Shown here: piece by piece, positions 9,777 to 19,728 of the stretch | How positions within the stretch are numbered: the first letter of the stretch is position 1 | Layout: the number at the start of each line of letters is the position of its first letter | Made by a program: the position numbers and the translations under genes | Source of the DNA: Paludibacter sp. 47-17 | GTDB taxonomy: Bacteria > Bacteroidota > Bacteroidia > Bacteroidales > Paludibacteraceae | NCBI GenBank assembly: GCA_001898935.1 | Contig: MKVT01000013.1 | Coordinates: 310,001-374,000, forward strand | Length of the DNA stretch: 64,000 nucleotides | Reading direction: 5' to 3' | The notes under the pieces: generated by a model | The model's input: the letters and a program-made list of their open reading frames with translations, nothing else | Databases searched by the model: none | Told to the model about the DNA's origin: nothing

Positions 9777-12700
9777 TCACTCCCCCATTACCAATTCCAA
9801 CTTTCCCCCCTTCATCAACTCCGCGTGAGTAAAGAAGGGCTCCTTCCGTTTTTTACCGTTCAACTTCATCGATCGAATGTATTTCGCCGAACGGGAATTA
9901 TGGCGGGCAACAATTTCAAAGGTTTTATCCCCGGGAAGCCGAATCACCACCCTGTCAAACAACGGGCGGCCAATCGAATAGGTAGGATCGCTGGGCGCAA
10001 TCTGGTAAAAACCCATCGCGTTCATCACATACCAGGCCGACATTTGTCCGCAATCCTCATTACCCGACAAACCGTCGGGATCGGCACGATAAAGCGATTG
10101 CAGCACACTATCGGCCAATTCCTGTGTTTTATACGGCCGGCCGGCCTTGTTGTACAAATGAATGATGTGATGGCTCGGCTCATTTCCATGCGCATACTGA
10201 CCAATCAACCCCGTGATATCGGCCGACACCAGTTCACCCTCCATCGCCGACTCCGCCATAAACAACGAATCCAACCTCTCGGCAAAACGTTTCCGTCCTC
10301 CCATCAGCTGCTGCAAACCCTCTACATCGTGCGGCACAAACCAGGTCCACTGCCAGGCTGTACCCTCACAATAATCGTCGCTGCGATGATTCGACGAACG
10401 CGGATGAAAAGGCGTACGCCAGTTGCCCTGTGCATCTTTTCCTCTCATAAACCCTGTCGACTTATCGAAATAATGCCTGTAATTCAGCGCCAACTGCTCG
10501 TAGCGATCGGCAATCGCTTTCTCACCCATCGCCCGGGCCATTCGCGCTATGCACCAATCGTTGTATGCATACTCGAGCCCCTTGGCTACCGATTCGATTT
10601 CCGAATCAAACGGAATATACCCCAGGGTGTTTTTATACTGCTTCGACAAAGGCATCAAACCATGATCGCGCACGTAGCGGGTCGAACGAATCGCCGCCGT
10701 ATCGTATACCGAACTCCGGATCATCGCCTGCAAAGCCTTTTTCGCATCAAAACTCCTGTCGCCCTTCATATACGCATCCACGATCACCGGTACCGCATGA
10801 TAGCCGATCATCGTACCCGTGTAATTAGCCGCCAGCTCCCACATCGGCAGAATACCTCCTTCGTCGTATTTTTTAAGCAACGACCCGATAAAGGCACTGT
10901 TCCGGTCGGGATCGATAATCGTGAGCAGAGGATGCAAGGCCCTGAAGGTATCCCAGAGCGAAAACACGGTATAGACCTCCTGACTGCCGGTCGTACGCAC
11001 CGACTTATCCATCGCCTTATAACGGCCGTCTACATCACTGAAAACATTCGGGGCGATAGCTGTATGATACAGGGCTGTATAAAAAATCTCCTTCTGCGTG
11101 GCATCGTCGGTTTCGATTCCGATCTTCGACAGATAACTGCGCCATGCCTCCTTCGCCTCTTCGTGTACCCGGTCGAAATCCCAACCGGGAATTTCGGCCA
11201 GGAGATTTTTGCGTGCGCCTTCCATATCCACATGCGAGATGCCCAGCTTCACCAACACCTGCTCGCCCTCGGCCGTAGCAAAATGCAACAGCACTTTTTT
11301 GCGCGGATAGGTCTGCCGCCGGGCCTGCACCTTCAGAGTATCGTCGATAATCGTGTAACCGAAAGGCTTCGAAAACACCGCATAAAAAGCAATCTCCTGA
11401 TCCCATGCCCAGCCTTGCGTATTTTTCCGCCCCCTGATCGTGGAATCGTTGACCACCTCCACCTCCATCATCGTATTGATGTATTTCTGCAAGGTATAAT
11501 CCATATCGAGCACAAATCCGGCACTATCGGTTTTCGGGAATGTGTAGCGATGAATAGCGGCACGCCGGGTGGCTGTGAGCTCGGCAAACACCTCGTAGCG
11601 ATCGAGCCATACCGAATAGTAACCCGGGGAAGCTTTCTCGTTTTGATGCGAAAAACCCGAAGCATACGACACATTTTGGGCGGCAGTACCTTCAAACTCC
11701 ATATCCTTGGTTCCCACGGTGGGCATAATCAGAAAATCGCCATAATCGCCTATGCCCGTCCCGCTGAGATGGGTGTGCGAAAAACCGTTGATCAGCGAAT
11801 CGGTGTAATGGTATCCCGAACAGGCATCCCACCCCAGCATCCGGGTGTCGGGACCGGGCTGAATCATCCCATGCGGGAGCGTAGGCCCCGGAAAGGTATG
11901 ACCATGCCCTCCGGTACCGATAAACGGGTTCACATACGACAACAGGTCGGGTGCATACAATTCGCCGGGAAGCTGAACGCTGTAGCTGTCGGACGAGCGC
12001 ACACCCGGCTTCGTTTCGCCCTGAAAAACGATAAGCCGGTTTCCGAACCGGGCCGCAGCCGCTCCCGCCCGCGCCAGCTGAGGAACTTCCAGCACCTCCT
12101 GCCAGCGGTCGGTCTTCACATTGTAAATCAACACCAACGGATTGAACTGATACCATTGCGGATCGTGCGACAGGTAACGGCGGCGCAACGACAGAGCTTC
12201 GACACCCTTGAACCGGGCTTCGCGCTGCAAGGCTTTCAGGAACACGCCGCGATGTACGCCGCCGGTATACACGAAAAGCGAATCGTTCCACTGCGTCGCG
12301 GTAGCTCCTCCCAGCGAAACAGGCTGTCCGCGGCGATCGGTGGGCGGAAGCAAACCGGTCCACCTGTCCTCGTCGGCATCGTACCGCAATCCGTCTACCG
12401 AGACCGAGGCCGGACGATCGTCTCCGGCAGCAGCAAAGCCACCGAAAAGGAAAAGCTGCAGTTTGCCATTGGCCTGAGAAGCAGTGAGCACTGGCTGAAC
12501 GCGAGGCGGACCCGGGAAGGATGCCAGCTGCTCCCAACCCTTATCGGGCTCGTTCATATCGAGACAATACAATGCATTGGAGGGCTGCCCGGCAACAAGT
12601 CCACCCGCCACAAACACCCGGCTCCCGGCCCTCACACCGGCCATATTATCGATAGGATGCGGCAGCGAAGGCAACGATTCGATGACAGGCAGCGCTCCTG

Positions 12701-13097
12701 CTCCCATATGGTACAGATCGACCGACGATTGCGACCCTCGTGCGTTTTGTCCGCCAATGTAGATAAATCCATCAGAAGCCGGCACTGCCACCCCATAGGC
12801 GAGCGGCTGCCGGAGCCGGCCGGCAGACCACCAGCTCCGGCCGTTCCACCCCAGAATCTGGCTGTAGTAACGTTTGGCTCCACCATCAACAGCGGGCGTT
12901 TCGGGAAAATTGCATCCTCCGGCAACAAACAATACCGAACCCGATTGTACCAGGGCTGCTGCAGAAACTCCGTGGCCGGCACCTTGTTCGGTATAGGGCA
13001 CTGCCGGCAAACGGTCGACGCGGCCCTTTCCGGGAGCCGCGTTCAACACCAATACCGACCAGCAAAGCAGTACCGCCGCCTTCATCTGTACGTTCAT
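9777..13097 (-). CDS. Fusion of a NanM-like kelch sialate mutarotase domain with a GH92 alpha-mannosidase
   Basis: One uninterrupted 1,106-codon frame holds two domains. After a signal peptide, residues about 28-375 form a kelch beta-propeller with repeated GG motifs (FVAGGCNFPE, YIGGQNA, FVAGGLVAG, FLFGGFAAAG, YTGGVHRG). This is the architecture of NanM/cyclically permuted mutarotases, which speed conversion of alpha- to beta-sialic acid in the periplasm. Residues about 386-1106 are a full GH92 enzyme, from LLSYVNPFIGTGGHGHTFPG to CEGTAWQWTW, GNEPSHH and GNEDCGQMSAW. Both parts would work on the same sialylated N-glycans. The gene sits between two GH20 genes. Domain calls are strong; mutarotase activity is inferred. 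An alternative start is the Met at residue 5. Confidence 0.9.
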   Translation of the reverse strand: MNVQMKAAVLLCWSVLVLNAAPGKGRVDRLPAVPYTEQGAGHGVSAAALVQSGSVLFVAGGCNFPETPAVDGGAKRYYSQILGWNGRSWWSAGRLRQPLAYGVAVPASDGFIYIGGQNARGSQSSVDLYHMGAGALPVIESLPSLPHPIDNMAGVRAGSRVFVAGGLVAGQPSNALYCLDMNEPDKGWEQLASFPGPPRVQPVLTASQANGKLQLFLFGGFAAAGDDRPASVSVDGLRYDADEDRWTGLLPPTDRRGQPVSLGGATATQWNDSLFVYTGGVHRGVFLKALQREARFKGVEALSLRRRYLSHDPQWYQFNPLVLIYNVKTDRWQEVLEVPQLARAGAAAARFGNRLIVFQGETKPGVRSSDSYSVQLPGELYAPDLLSYVNPFIGTGGHGHTFPGPTLPHGMIQPGPDTRMLGWDACSGYHYTDSLINGFSHTHLSGTGIGDYGDFLIMPTVGTKDMEFEGTAAQNVSYASGFSHQNEKASPGYYSVWLDRYEVFAELTATRRAAIHRYTFPKTDSAGFVLDMDYTLQKYINTMMEVEVVNDSTIRGRKNTQGWAWDQEIAFYAVFSKPFGYTIIDDTLKVQARRQTYPRKKVLLHFATAEGEQVLVKLGISHVDMEGARKNLLAEIPGWDFDRVHEEAKEAWRSYLSKIGIETDDATQKEIFYTALYHTAIAPNVFSDVDGRYKAMDKSVRTTGSQEVYTVFSLWDTFRALHPLLTIIDPDRNSAFIGSLLKKYDEGGILPMWELAANYTGTMIGYHAVPVIVDAYMKGDRSFDAKKALQAMIRSSVYDTAAIRSTRYVRDHGLMPLSKQYKNTLGYIPFDSEIESVAKGLEYAYNDWCIARMARAMGEKAIADRYEQLALNYRHYFDKSTGFMRGKDAQGNWRTPFHPRSSNHRSDDYCEGTAWQWTWFVPHDVEGLQQLMGGRKRFAERLDSLFMAESAMEGELVSADITGLIGQYAHGNEPSHHIIHLYNKAGRPYKTQELADSVLQSLYRADPDGLSGNEDCGQMSAWYVMNAMGFYQIAPSDPTYSIGRPLFDRVVIRLPGDKTFEIVARHNSRSAKYIRSMKLNGKKRKEPFFTHAELMKGGKLELVMGE

Positions 13098-13109
13098 ATA
13101 TAATGTGTT

Positions 13110-15422
13110 TTATTTCAATACAATTTCATCTACAAACAAGAAACCGCTACGGCCGCGACCTCCGTGCCACTCGGGAATCGAGCGTTCCGATCCGGCAATT
13201 ACCTTCACATAGCGGGCCTTTACCGGAATAAAATTCAATTCATGTGCATAAATGCCGCTCTCGGCCTGACGGGTAGCGGCAGGATATTCCTCACCGGCTA
13301 CCCGGGTAAAGGTTTCGCCATCGGCCGACACTTCGACCGCAAAACTACGGGCATCGAAAATCCAGTCGCCATTCACCACATTGCAGGTGATAGAGGCATG
13401 CGACAGCTCGGTAGGTTCCTCAAAATCGATCACCACCTCCATATCGTTGCCCGCAAAGGCAATCCACCTTCCGGTTTTGTAGTTCGCATTTCCGCGCAAC
13501 CCGTCCACCAACACCGAAGCGCCGTTGTAGCGGTACTGCCGGTTGATGGGTTGCAGAGCCTTAATGGGCTTCAGGCTGGCTTTGCTCAAGGCTACCCGCT
13601 CGGTAAGCACCCTGCTTTTTTCGTTCCCTCTGATTACGACGGCCGACACCTCGGCATCTTTATTCAACTGCAACAGAGGAGTATACACCGGAGAGCTTTT
13701 CGTAGGTTCCGATCCGTCCAGGGTGTAATGAATCGGTGCATTGTCGATGGTCGAGAAGGCAATATCGAGCGTACCATTGGCCGCATTGGGCTTAAAATCG
13801 GCTGTAATATCGAAAAGATGCCGGGCATACCTGTAATTATGATAGCTGTAACGCTCCATCATAGGCAACAGCCGTTTCAGAAATGCATCGTAATTTTTCT
13901 TTTCGGGTTGCATCCACTGCACTTCGGCCAATGCAGCCATACGGGGAAGCACCATGTATTGAACATGACCGAACACCGGCATATACTCGCGCCATACATT
14001 GGCCTGTACTCCTAAAATATGTTTTTGCTGACCGGGAGTAAGTTGCGAAGGAATCGGCTCGAAATTATACACCATTTCAACCGGAGAATAGCCCCCTATA
14101 GCCAGAGGTTCCTGATCGACATCCTTGGTTTGATAATGATCGAAATACAAAGGCGAATTGGGAGTCATAATCACATCATGACCTTGCCGGGCAGCTTCAA
14201 TACCGCCTCCCATTCCCCGCCACGACATTACGGTAGCATTAGGGGCCAGTCCGCCTTCCAGAATCTCGTCCCAGCCGATGAGGCGGCGTCCGTGCTTATT
14301 CAGGAATTGTTCGGCATGGGTAATCGCAAAACTCTGCAGGCGATCTTCGGCGGAATGATGTTCGTCGGCAACCAAGCCCAGCGCCTTGATACGCGCCTGA
14401 CACCTGGGACATTCTTTCCAACGGGTCTTGGGACATTCATCGCCTCCGATATGAATGTATTCCGAAGGGAAAATCCGGAGCACTTCGTCGAGCACATCGG
14501 TGATAAACCCGAGGGTTTTATCGTTACCGATGCACAATACGTCGTCGGACACTCCCCACATGGTCCATACCTCGTAAGGTCCGCCGGTACATCCCAGCTC
14601 GGGATAGGCTGCCAAAGCGCCCAGCATATGGCCGGGCATATCGATTTCAGGGATGATGGTGATATAACGCTCCTGAGCATACTTTACGATCTCGCGAAGC
14701 TCATCCTGCGTATAATATCCTCCGTGCGGCTTCCCGTCGTAGGTCCCGGAATTACGCCCGATTACCGTTTCCTTCCGTTTCGAACCTATTTCGGTGAGAC
14801 CCGGATATTTTTTGATTTCAATCCGCCATCCCTGATCGTCGGTGAGGTGCCAGTGAAAACGATTCACATTGTGCAATACCAGCATATCGATGAATACCTT
14901 CACGTTCTCGACCGATTCAAAATGACGCGATGCATCGAGCATCATGCCACGGTAACCGAAACGGGGCGAATCCTTGATGACCACTGCCGGCAACGCAACC
15001 GGACCCCGGGCTCCAAAAGGAAGCGACTTGCGCAGGGTTTGTATGCCGTAGAATACCCCGGCGGCCGTGGAGCCGGAAATGGTTACGCCCTTTGCATCTA
15101 CTTTCAGCACATACCCTTCGGGATGTTGTACCGTATTATCAATCAACAGATGAATACCCGTCTTACCCTTACCCGCTTTTACCGGCGATCCCGCCCCCAG
15201 CGCATCGCGCAGGTAATTGCTCAGATACTGGGCATTACGCTGCATTTCGGCATTTTTCCCCGGGTAATACACCTTCACCCCGGGTTGAAGCTGGTAAGGC
15301 GCTCCTCCCTGCAATTCGATACTGCCGGGAAGCGGAATTACCTGATAATCGACGGCGGCAAACAGCCGGGTACATGCCAATACTAGAATTGTTACTACTG
15401 ATAATCGTTTTAATGTCTTCAT
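13110..15422 (-). CDS. GH20 beta-N-acetylhexosaminidase with chitobiase-like and F5/8 domains
   Basis: The 770-residue exported enzyme has a GH20b domain (residues ~25-150), a GH20 barrel from RFGYRGMMLDASRHF, and the catalytic D328-E329 pair in HIGGDECPKTRW. Next comes a chitobiase C-terminal-type segment (APIHYTLDGSEPTKSSPVY, near residue 570), then a discoidin-like domain ending in FVDEIVLK. It should cleave terminal beta-GlcNAc from N-glycan antennae or chitobiose. The N-terminus has LVLAC, which weakly resembles a lipobox, but a standard signal peptidase I site after LFAA fits better. It starts 13 nt after GH2 and ends 13 nt before the fusion gene. Confidence 0.94.
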   Translation of the reverse strand: MKTLKRLSVVTILVLACTRLFAAVDYQVIPLPGSIELQGGAPYQLQPGVKVYYPGKNAEMQRNAQYLSNYLRDALGAGSPVKAGKGKTGIHLLIDNTVQHPEGYVLKVDAKGVTISGSTAAGVFYGIQTLRKSLPFGARGPVALPAVVIKDSPRFGYRGMMLDASRHFESVENVKVFIDMLVLHNVNRFHWHLTDDQGWRIEIKKYPGLTEIGSKRKETVIGRNSGTYDGKPHGGYYTQDELREIVKYAQERYITIIPEIDMPGHMLGALAAYPELGCTGGPYEVWTMWGVSDDVLCIGNDKTLGFITDVLDEVLRIFPSEYIHIGGDECPKTRWKECPRCQARIKALGLVADEHHSAEDRLQSFAITHAEQFLNKHGRRLIGWDEILEGGLAPNATVMSWRGMGGGIEAARQGHDVIMTPNSPLYFDHYQTKDVDQEPLAIGGYSPVEMVYNFEPIPSQLTPGQQKHILGVQANVWREYMPVFGHVQYMVLPRMAALAEVQWMQPEKKNYDAFLKRLLPMMERYSYHNYRYARHLFDITADFKPNAANGTLDIAFSTIDNAPIHYTLDGSEPTKSSPVYTPLLQLNKDAEVSAVVIRGNEKSRVLTERVALSKASLKPIKALQPINRQYRYNGASVLVDGLRGNANYKTGRWIAFAGNDMEVVIDFEEPTELSHASITCNVVNGDWIFDARSFAVEVSADGETFTRVAGEEYPAATRQAESGIYAHELNFIPVKARYVKVIAGSERSIPEWHGGRGRSGFLFVDEIVLK

Positions 15423-15435
15423 TTCGTTCTTTTTA

Positions 15436-18000
15436 TTAGGGGTAAGTCGCCCGTATATGATTTAATTTTATGGTTTTTGCATCAATCTTTTCTCCCTTGG
15501 GAGTGGTAACCCGTATCTTTTTTGTTTCACCGGGGAGCAAATCGAAGAAGTTGTCGGTAAACCGGGTGCCGTGAACGGGAATTTCAACGAACACATCCTT
15601 GGCCAGCTTGTCCGATTTCAGGGTCAGTTCGTACGAACCCGCGGCTTCTTTCAAACTGAACCGGATCGCCGGCTGTGGAAGATTCAAATCCTTGGTCTTG
15701 TTGAAGAAATATACATCGCCTGCCTGAACATTGCCTTGCGAATCCACCAGACGCACCACTAAATAACTTTCGCGACGCTGGACTTCATTCAGCACGCGGC
15801 TCACCGGCTCTTCGTACACCACTGCCGAACTATTGGCCGGAAGTGCAACCGGCAACCGCAGGGTTTTTAGCTTTTTCCCCGAAAAGCCGGTCCATTGCAA
15901 CTCCAGGGTCATCCCTGTTTTTTCTTCCAAATAATCATTTACCAGGTAAATCCGCAGCGAATCGTTGCGTTGCATCGGGCTGATGAGCAGCGGTGCAAAC
16001 GCTTTGGCCGTATGATAGTGAAGGGCTTTCCAGTTGTTGTAATAATCGATCGACGACCACGACACCACCGGCCAGCTATCGTTGAGCTGCCAGTACAAGG
16101 TGCCCATGCAATACGGACGGTTGCGCCGCTGCGCTTCAAAACCATAGCGCATCCCCCTGCCTTGCAGCACCGAACCTACATACACAAAATCCTCAAACTT
16201 CTCCGGAATTATGTAATCGCGCTCCATATAAGTCCTGATCAGCGAATTGCCGATCGTACTTTTCTGATGAGCATTCATCACTTCCGACTCGATCGCATAA
16301 TCGGAAGGGTCGGCAAACGAAGCAATGGTTTTCATTTCGGGAAACGACTGAAAACCAAACTCACTCATAAAACGTCCGAGATCGGTATCAAAACTTTCGA
16401 AAGGCTTGCGACCATACCATACACCCCAATTATGACTATCGCCACGCGACCAGGACTCCGGCCGCCCCCAGGTGCTGGTAAGCGGCGAACCGTGAATATA
16501 CGACCTCCCCGGATCGTAAGTCGAAACTGCATGAGGAAGCAATTCACGGAAAAGACGGTCGTAGCCCACGAACATTTCATCATACACTTGCGGAGTGTAC
16601 CGTTTCGCCCATCCCCAGTAATGCATCCCTTCGAGAATCTCATTGTTACCGCACCACATTGCCAGCGAAGCATGATTCCGGAGCCGGGTAATATTATACG
16701 CCACCTCATCCTGTACCCGCTTCAAAAAAGCAGGATCGTGCGGATAAGTGGTACACCCGAACATAAAATCCTGCCAAACCAGAATCCCGTGCCGATCGGC
16801 CAGTTCGTAAAACAGGTCGTCTTCATATGCACCCCCGCCCCACACACGGATCATATTCATGTTGGCTTGTACAATATTCTCGAACAACAGCCGGTAGCGC
16901 TCCGGAGTCACCGAAGGTAGCATCGCATCCGAAGGAATATAATTGGCACCCTTGGCATAAATCGGAATACCGTTCACTTCGAAATAAAACGACTGCCCCC
17001 ACCGGTCGTCTTCATTTACCAGCTTGACGGTTCGCAAGCCTATATGCTGGCTGTACGAAGCAATGGCCTGTCCTTTCTGCATCAACACCACCTCTTGCCT
17101 GTACAACACCGGCTTACCCCATCCCCGGGGCATCCAGCGCTGAGGCTTCAGAATATCGACCGGAATTTCAACCTGATTCACCGAAGGCTTCAGGTTCAGC
17201 ATTTTTGTTTGGCCGGCAGCTACCTTACCATCGAGCAGGTAGCGCACGATCAGTTCGACCTGCTGATCGGCTCCCGAAACATTATCGATCCGGATAACAT
17301 TGGCGACCGACGCTTTTTCGTCGTTCAGGGAAAGCTGCCGGTGATGCACATCGTCGATAATCGCCGTATTGAACATCCGTAGAGATACCGGGCGCCACAC
17401 ACCGCTGGTAACCATGCGTATTCCCCAGTCCCATCCGTAGCTGTAAGGCGCTTTACGTGTATAAACACTCAACTTTTTATCGTGATGATCGTTGTCGGCA
17501 GGATAATTAAATCCCGTCGATTCCCATTGGGGCAAGGTTTGCCGTACAGGCGAATGAAAATAAATATGCAGGCGGTTCTCACCTTCGCGTACCACCGGCT
17601 TTACATTTACCACATGGCCTACGAACATGTTATCGGAACGCAGAATAAGCGAACCATTCAGGTATACATCGGCATAGGTATCGAGTCCTTCGAATACGAG
17701 CTGGAGCGCATCGTGCTTCAGCTGCGATGCCGTGAGCCGGAACTGCGTACGGTATTCCCAGTCTTTTTCTTCTACCCATTGAATTTTCTTTTCATTGGTA
17801 CCCCGGAACGGATCCGGCAACTTTTGAAGGCGAATCAGGTCCTGATGCACAGTGCCGGGCACTTCGGCCGGAAACCAGGTATTGGTTCCCGCTTGCGAAA
17901 ACTCCCACTTACTGTGAAGCTGAAGGGTTTCGGCAGCTAAAAAGGGCGCCGGCAATAACAGGAGGATAAGTAATAACTGTTTACACGTTGGTTGCAACAT
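15436..18000 (-). CDS. GH2 beta-mannosidase
   Basis: The 854-residue exported enzyme opens like Bacteroides beta-mannosidases (WFPAEVPGTVHQDLIRL, then EEKDWEYRTQF). The GH2 acid/base Glu lies in WCGNNEILEGMHYWGW and the nucleophile Glu in SEFGFQSFPEM. The N-terminal sugar-binding and Ig-like domains precede the barrel, and a C-terminal beta-domain follows. It would remove the single beta-1,4-linked mannose of the N-glycan core after the GH92 enzymes trim the alpha-mannose. It is the first enzyme gene after a hairpin that separates it from susD, 136 nt away. Confidence 0.92.
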   Translation of the reverse strand: MLQPTCKQLLLILLLLPAPFLAAETLQLHSKWEFSQAGTNTWFPAEVPGTVHQDLIRLQKLPDPFRGTNEKKIQWVEEKDWEYRTQFRLTASQLKHDALQLVFEGLDTYADVYLNGSLILRSDNMFVGHVVNVKPVVREGENRLHIYFHSPVRQTLPQWESTGFNYPADNDHHDKKLSVYTRKAPYSYGWDWGIRMVTSGVWRPVSLRMFNTAIIDDVHHRQLSLNDEKASVANVIRIDNVSGADQQVELIVRYLLDGKVAAGQTKMLNLKPSVNQVEIPVDILKPQRWMPRGWGKPVLYRQEVVLMQKGQAIASYSQHIGLRTVKLVNEDDRWGQSFYFEVNGIPIYAKGANYIPSDAMLPSVTPERYRLLFENIVQANMNMIRVWGGGAYEDDLFYELADRHGILVWQDFMFGCTTYPHDPAFLKRVQDEVAYNITRLRNHASLAMWCGNNEILEGMHYWGWAKRYTPQVYDEMFVGYDRLFRELLPHAVSTYDPGRSYIHGSPLTSTWGRPESWSRGDSHNWGVWYGRKPFESFDTDLGRFMSEFGFQSFPEMKTIASFADPSDYAIESEVMNAHQKSTIGNSLIRTYMERDYIIPEKFEDFVYVGSVLQGRGMRYGFEAQRRNRPYCMGTLYWQLNDSWPVVSWSSIDYYNNWKALHYHTAKAFAPLLISPMQRNDSLRIYLVNDYLEEKTGMTLELQWTGFSGKKLKTLRLPVALPANSSAVVYEEPVSRVLNEVQRRESYLVVRLVDSQGNVQAGDVYFFNKTKDLNLPQPAIRFSLKEAAGSYELTLKSDKLAKDVFVEIPVHGTRFTDNFFDLLPGETKKIRVTTPKGEKIDAKTIKLNHIRATYP

Positions 18001-18058
18001 AAAATAGGTATTGGATTTAAAAAATCTGATGCAATATTACTAAAAAAACAACGCAAAA

Positions 18059-18086
18059 GCAACCGCCTTTTCACAAAGGCAGTTGC
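18059..18086 (-). terminator. Hairpin between susD and the GH2 gene (attenuator or partial terminator)
   Basis: GCAACTGCCTTT pairs with AAAGGCGGTTGC on the minus strand with one mismatch, followed by TTTT and, after a short gap, a run of seven T. It probably lowers expression of the downstream enzymes relative to susC/susD. Confidence 0.65.
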
Positions 18087-18135
18087 TACTCAAGAAAAGT
18101 GATCTATCTATGAGATTTTACTAAGTCTGATACTT

Positions 18136-19707
18136 CTATTGATTGTATCCTGCCGTTTGTTTTAATTCAGGATTCTGATTCAGCGTATTCACATCAACCG
18201 GCCAAAGCAATTTATAGGCTTCCGATGCCGGTATAAGGGGAGTTCCGGCAGGATAACCCGCCACAGGTGAGAACGCGAGTGAATTGCCGGCTGCATCGCG
18301 CATGCGCACTACGTCGAACCACCGTTTGCCTTCCCATACGAATTCCTTATCGCGCTCCTTCAGAATAGCCAGTTCGTTGTCGGCAAAACTACCGTCGGCA
18401 TAAGCATGAATAGCGGCATCGTAGGCAGCTCCAAACGCTCTTTTACGGATTTCGTTCACATAACTGGCACAACTGCCGGTGAGTCCGTTCTCGATTTCGG
18501 CCATCATCAGGATGGCATCGGCATAACGGTATAAAATGATATCGGCATCGAAAATCCGATCGTTGGTCGAATTGATCGAACCTAACCCTTTTTTCATTAC
18601 CAGACCGGGGCCGGTGCTTGCAGCAGCATCGTTGTAGTAATCCATGAACGTAGCGTCGCGGCGAATGTCGCCCGGTGCATACGACTGGAACAGCTCGAAT
18701 TTATACTCATGGCGGAACACCCCTCCACGACCTTTAAGCACCAGGGTATCGCCCATTAATTTACCATTCCGGCCATATTTCTGATTCAGGAATACTGCAT
18801 CCTGATAAAGGTACATTCCACCGTAGTTGGTTGCTTCGGTATCGGCAAAACGTAAGGCAAAAATTACTTCCTTATCATTCTTGGTCGAGAAGACTTTCGC
18901 AAAATCGCTTTGCAGTGCAAAATTACTATTACCGATTACACTTTGAAGTGCCGTTTTAGCTACCTGCAAATCGGCATTTCCTCCTTTAGGCTGATCGAGT
19001 ACAGGCACTTTGGCCGCCCACAAATAGATTTCGGCTTTCAGCATTTTTGTAGCGTACACCGACCATTCCGAACGGGCAGGAATAGCAGTGGAAGCACCGA
19101 ACAAAGTTTCCGACTTGTTGATATCCGATTTGATAAGCTCCAGCGTTGCCTTGGCAGTTGCACGCGGAATATAGAATTTATCGGCCGATACTTTTCCATT
19201 CAACACCTCTACCGTCGTAACCAGCGGCACATTGCCGTAGGTGCGGTACAGGAAGAAATAATACAATGCACGGATACCGTAAGCCTGCGCCAGGTAAGTG
19301 CTACGAGCTTCGGCGGTAAGAAAAGGAGTTGCTTTTTCATCCTCTACTTTCAAAATGAACAGATTGACGTTGAGCAGACGGCTGTAAATTCCGTACCATC
19401 CCGAAATTCCGGTATTATTTGCATCCAGGTTGTTGGTTTTAATCCGCTCCTGATCGAGACTGGTATTTTGCGACGAAGTACCGGTTTTGTGGGTACCACC
19501 ACGGGCTTCACCCAAATCGTGCAACATAGCATAACTATTACGCAGGGTAGCATGCATGCCATACATAAAACCTTTCACCTGGGCTTCGTTGTTCCAGAAG
19601 TTATTGCTGCCGTAGTAGTCTTCCGGACCGATATTCAGCGAATCTTCGCAGGCCCCGAACAATAAAGCAAGTCCCAGGAAAGTGAATATATAAATGAACT
19701 TTTTCAT
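18136..19707 (-). CDS. SusD/RagB-family outer-membrane glycan-binding lipoprotein (NanU-like by context)
   Basis: The 523-residue protein has a lipoprotein signal (MKKFIYIFTFLGLALLFGAC, Cys20) and the RagB/SusD fold. Signatures include the N-terminal EDYYGSNNFWNNEAQVKGF, the TPR-like AYGIRALYYFFLYRTYGNVPLV, and a C-terminal block ending LWPVDVNTLNQNPELKQTAGYNQ. SusD proteins lid the SusC channel on the cell surface and capture glycans. It starts 22 nt after susC. The neighbouring sialic-acid genes suggest that it handles sialic acid or sialylated N-glycans, like NanU of Tannerella and Bacteroides fragilis; this is inference from context. Confidence 0.93.
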   Translation of the reverse strand: MKKFIYIFTFLGLALLFGACEDSLNIGPEDYYGSNNFWNNEAQVKGFMYGMHATLRNSYAMLHDLGEARGGTHKTGTSSQNTSLDQERIKTNNLDANNTGISGWYGIYSRLLNVNLFILKVEDEKATPFLTAEARSTYLAQAYGIRALYYFFLYRTYGNVPLVTTVEVLNGKVSADKFYIPRATAKATLELIKSDINKSETLFGASTAIPARSEWSVYATKMLKAEIYLWAAKVPVLDQPKGGNADLQVAKTALQSVIGNSNFALQSDFAKVFSTKNDKEVIFALRFADTEATNYGGMYLYQDAVFLNQKYGRNGKLMGDTLVLKGRGGVFRHEYKFELFQSYAPGDIRRDATFMDYYNDAAASTGPGLVMKKGLGSINSTNDRIFDADIILYRYADAILMMAEIENGLTGSCASYVNEIRKRAFGAAYDAAIHAYADGSFADNELAILKERDKEFVWEGKRWFDVVRMRDAAGNSLAFSPVAGYPAGTPLIPASEAYKLLWPVDVNTLNQNPELKQTAGYNQ

Positions 19708-19728
19708 ATTGATGTCTTTTTCAAAAAA

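Noticed and set aside
9705-13103. A 1,132-codon open frame on the plus strand
   Set aside because: It is the mirror of the NanM-GH92 fusion gene. The translation is Arg/His/Pro-rich with no domain pattern, while the minus frame holds clear families. Similar shadows occur at 8834-9832, 14019-15386 and 25765-26805.
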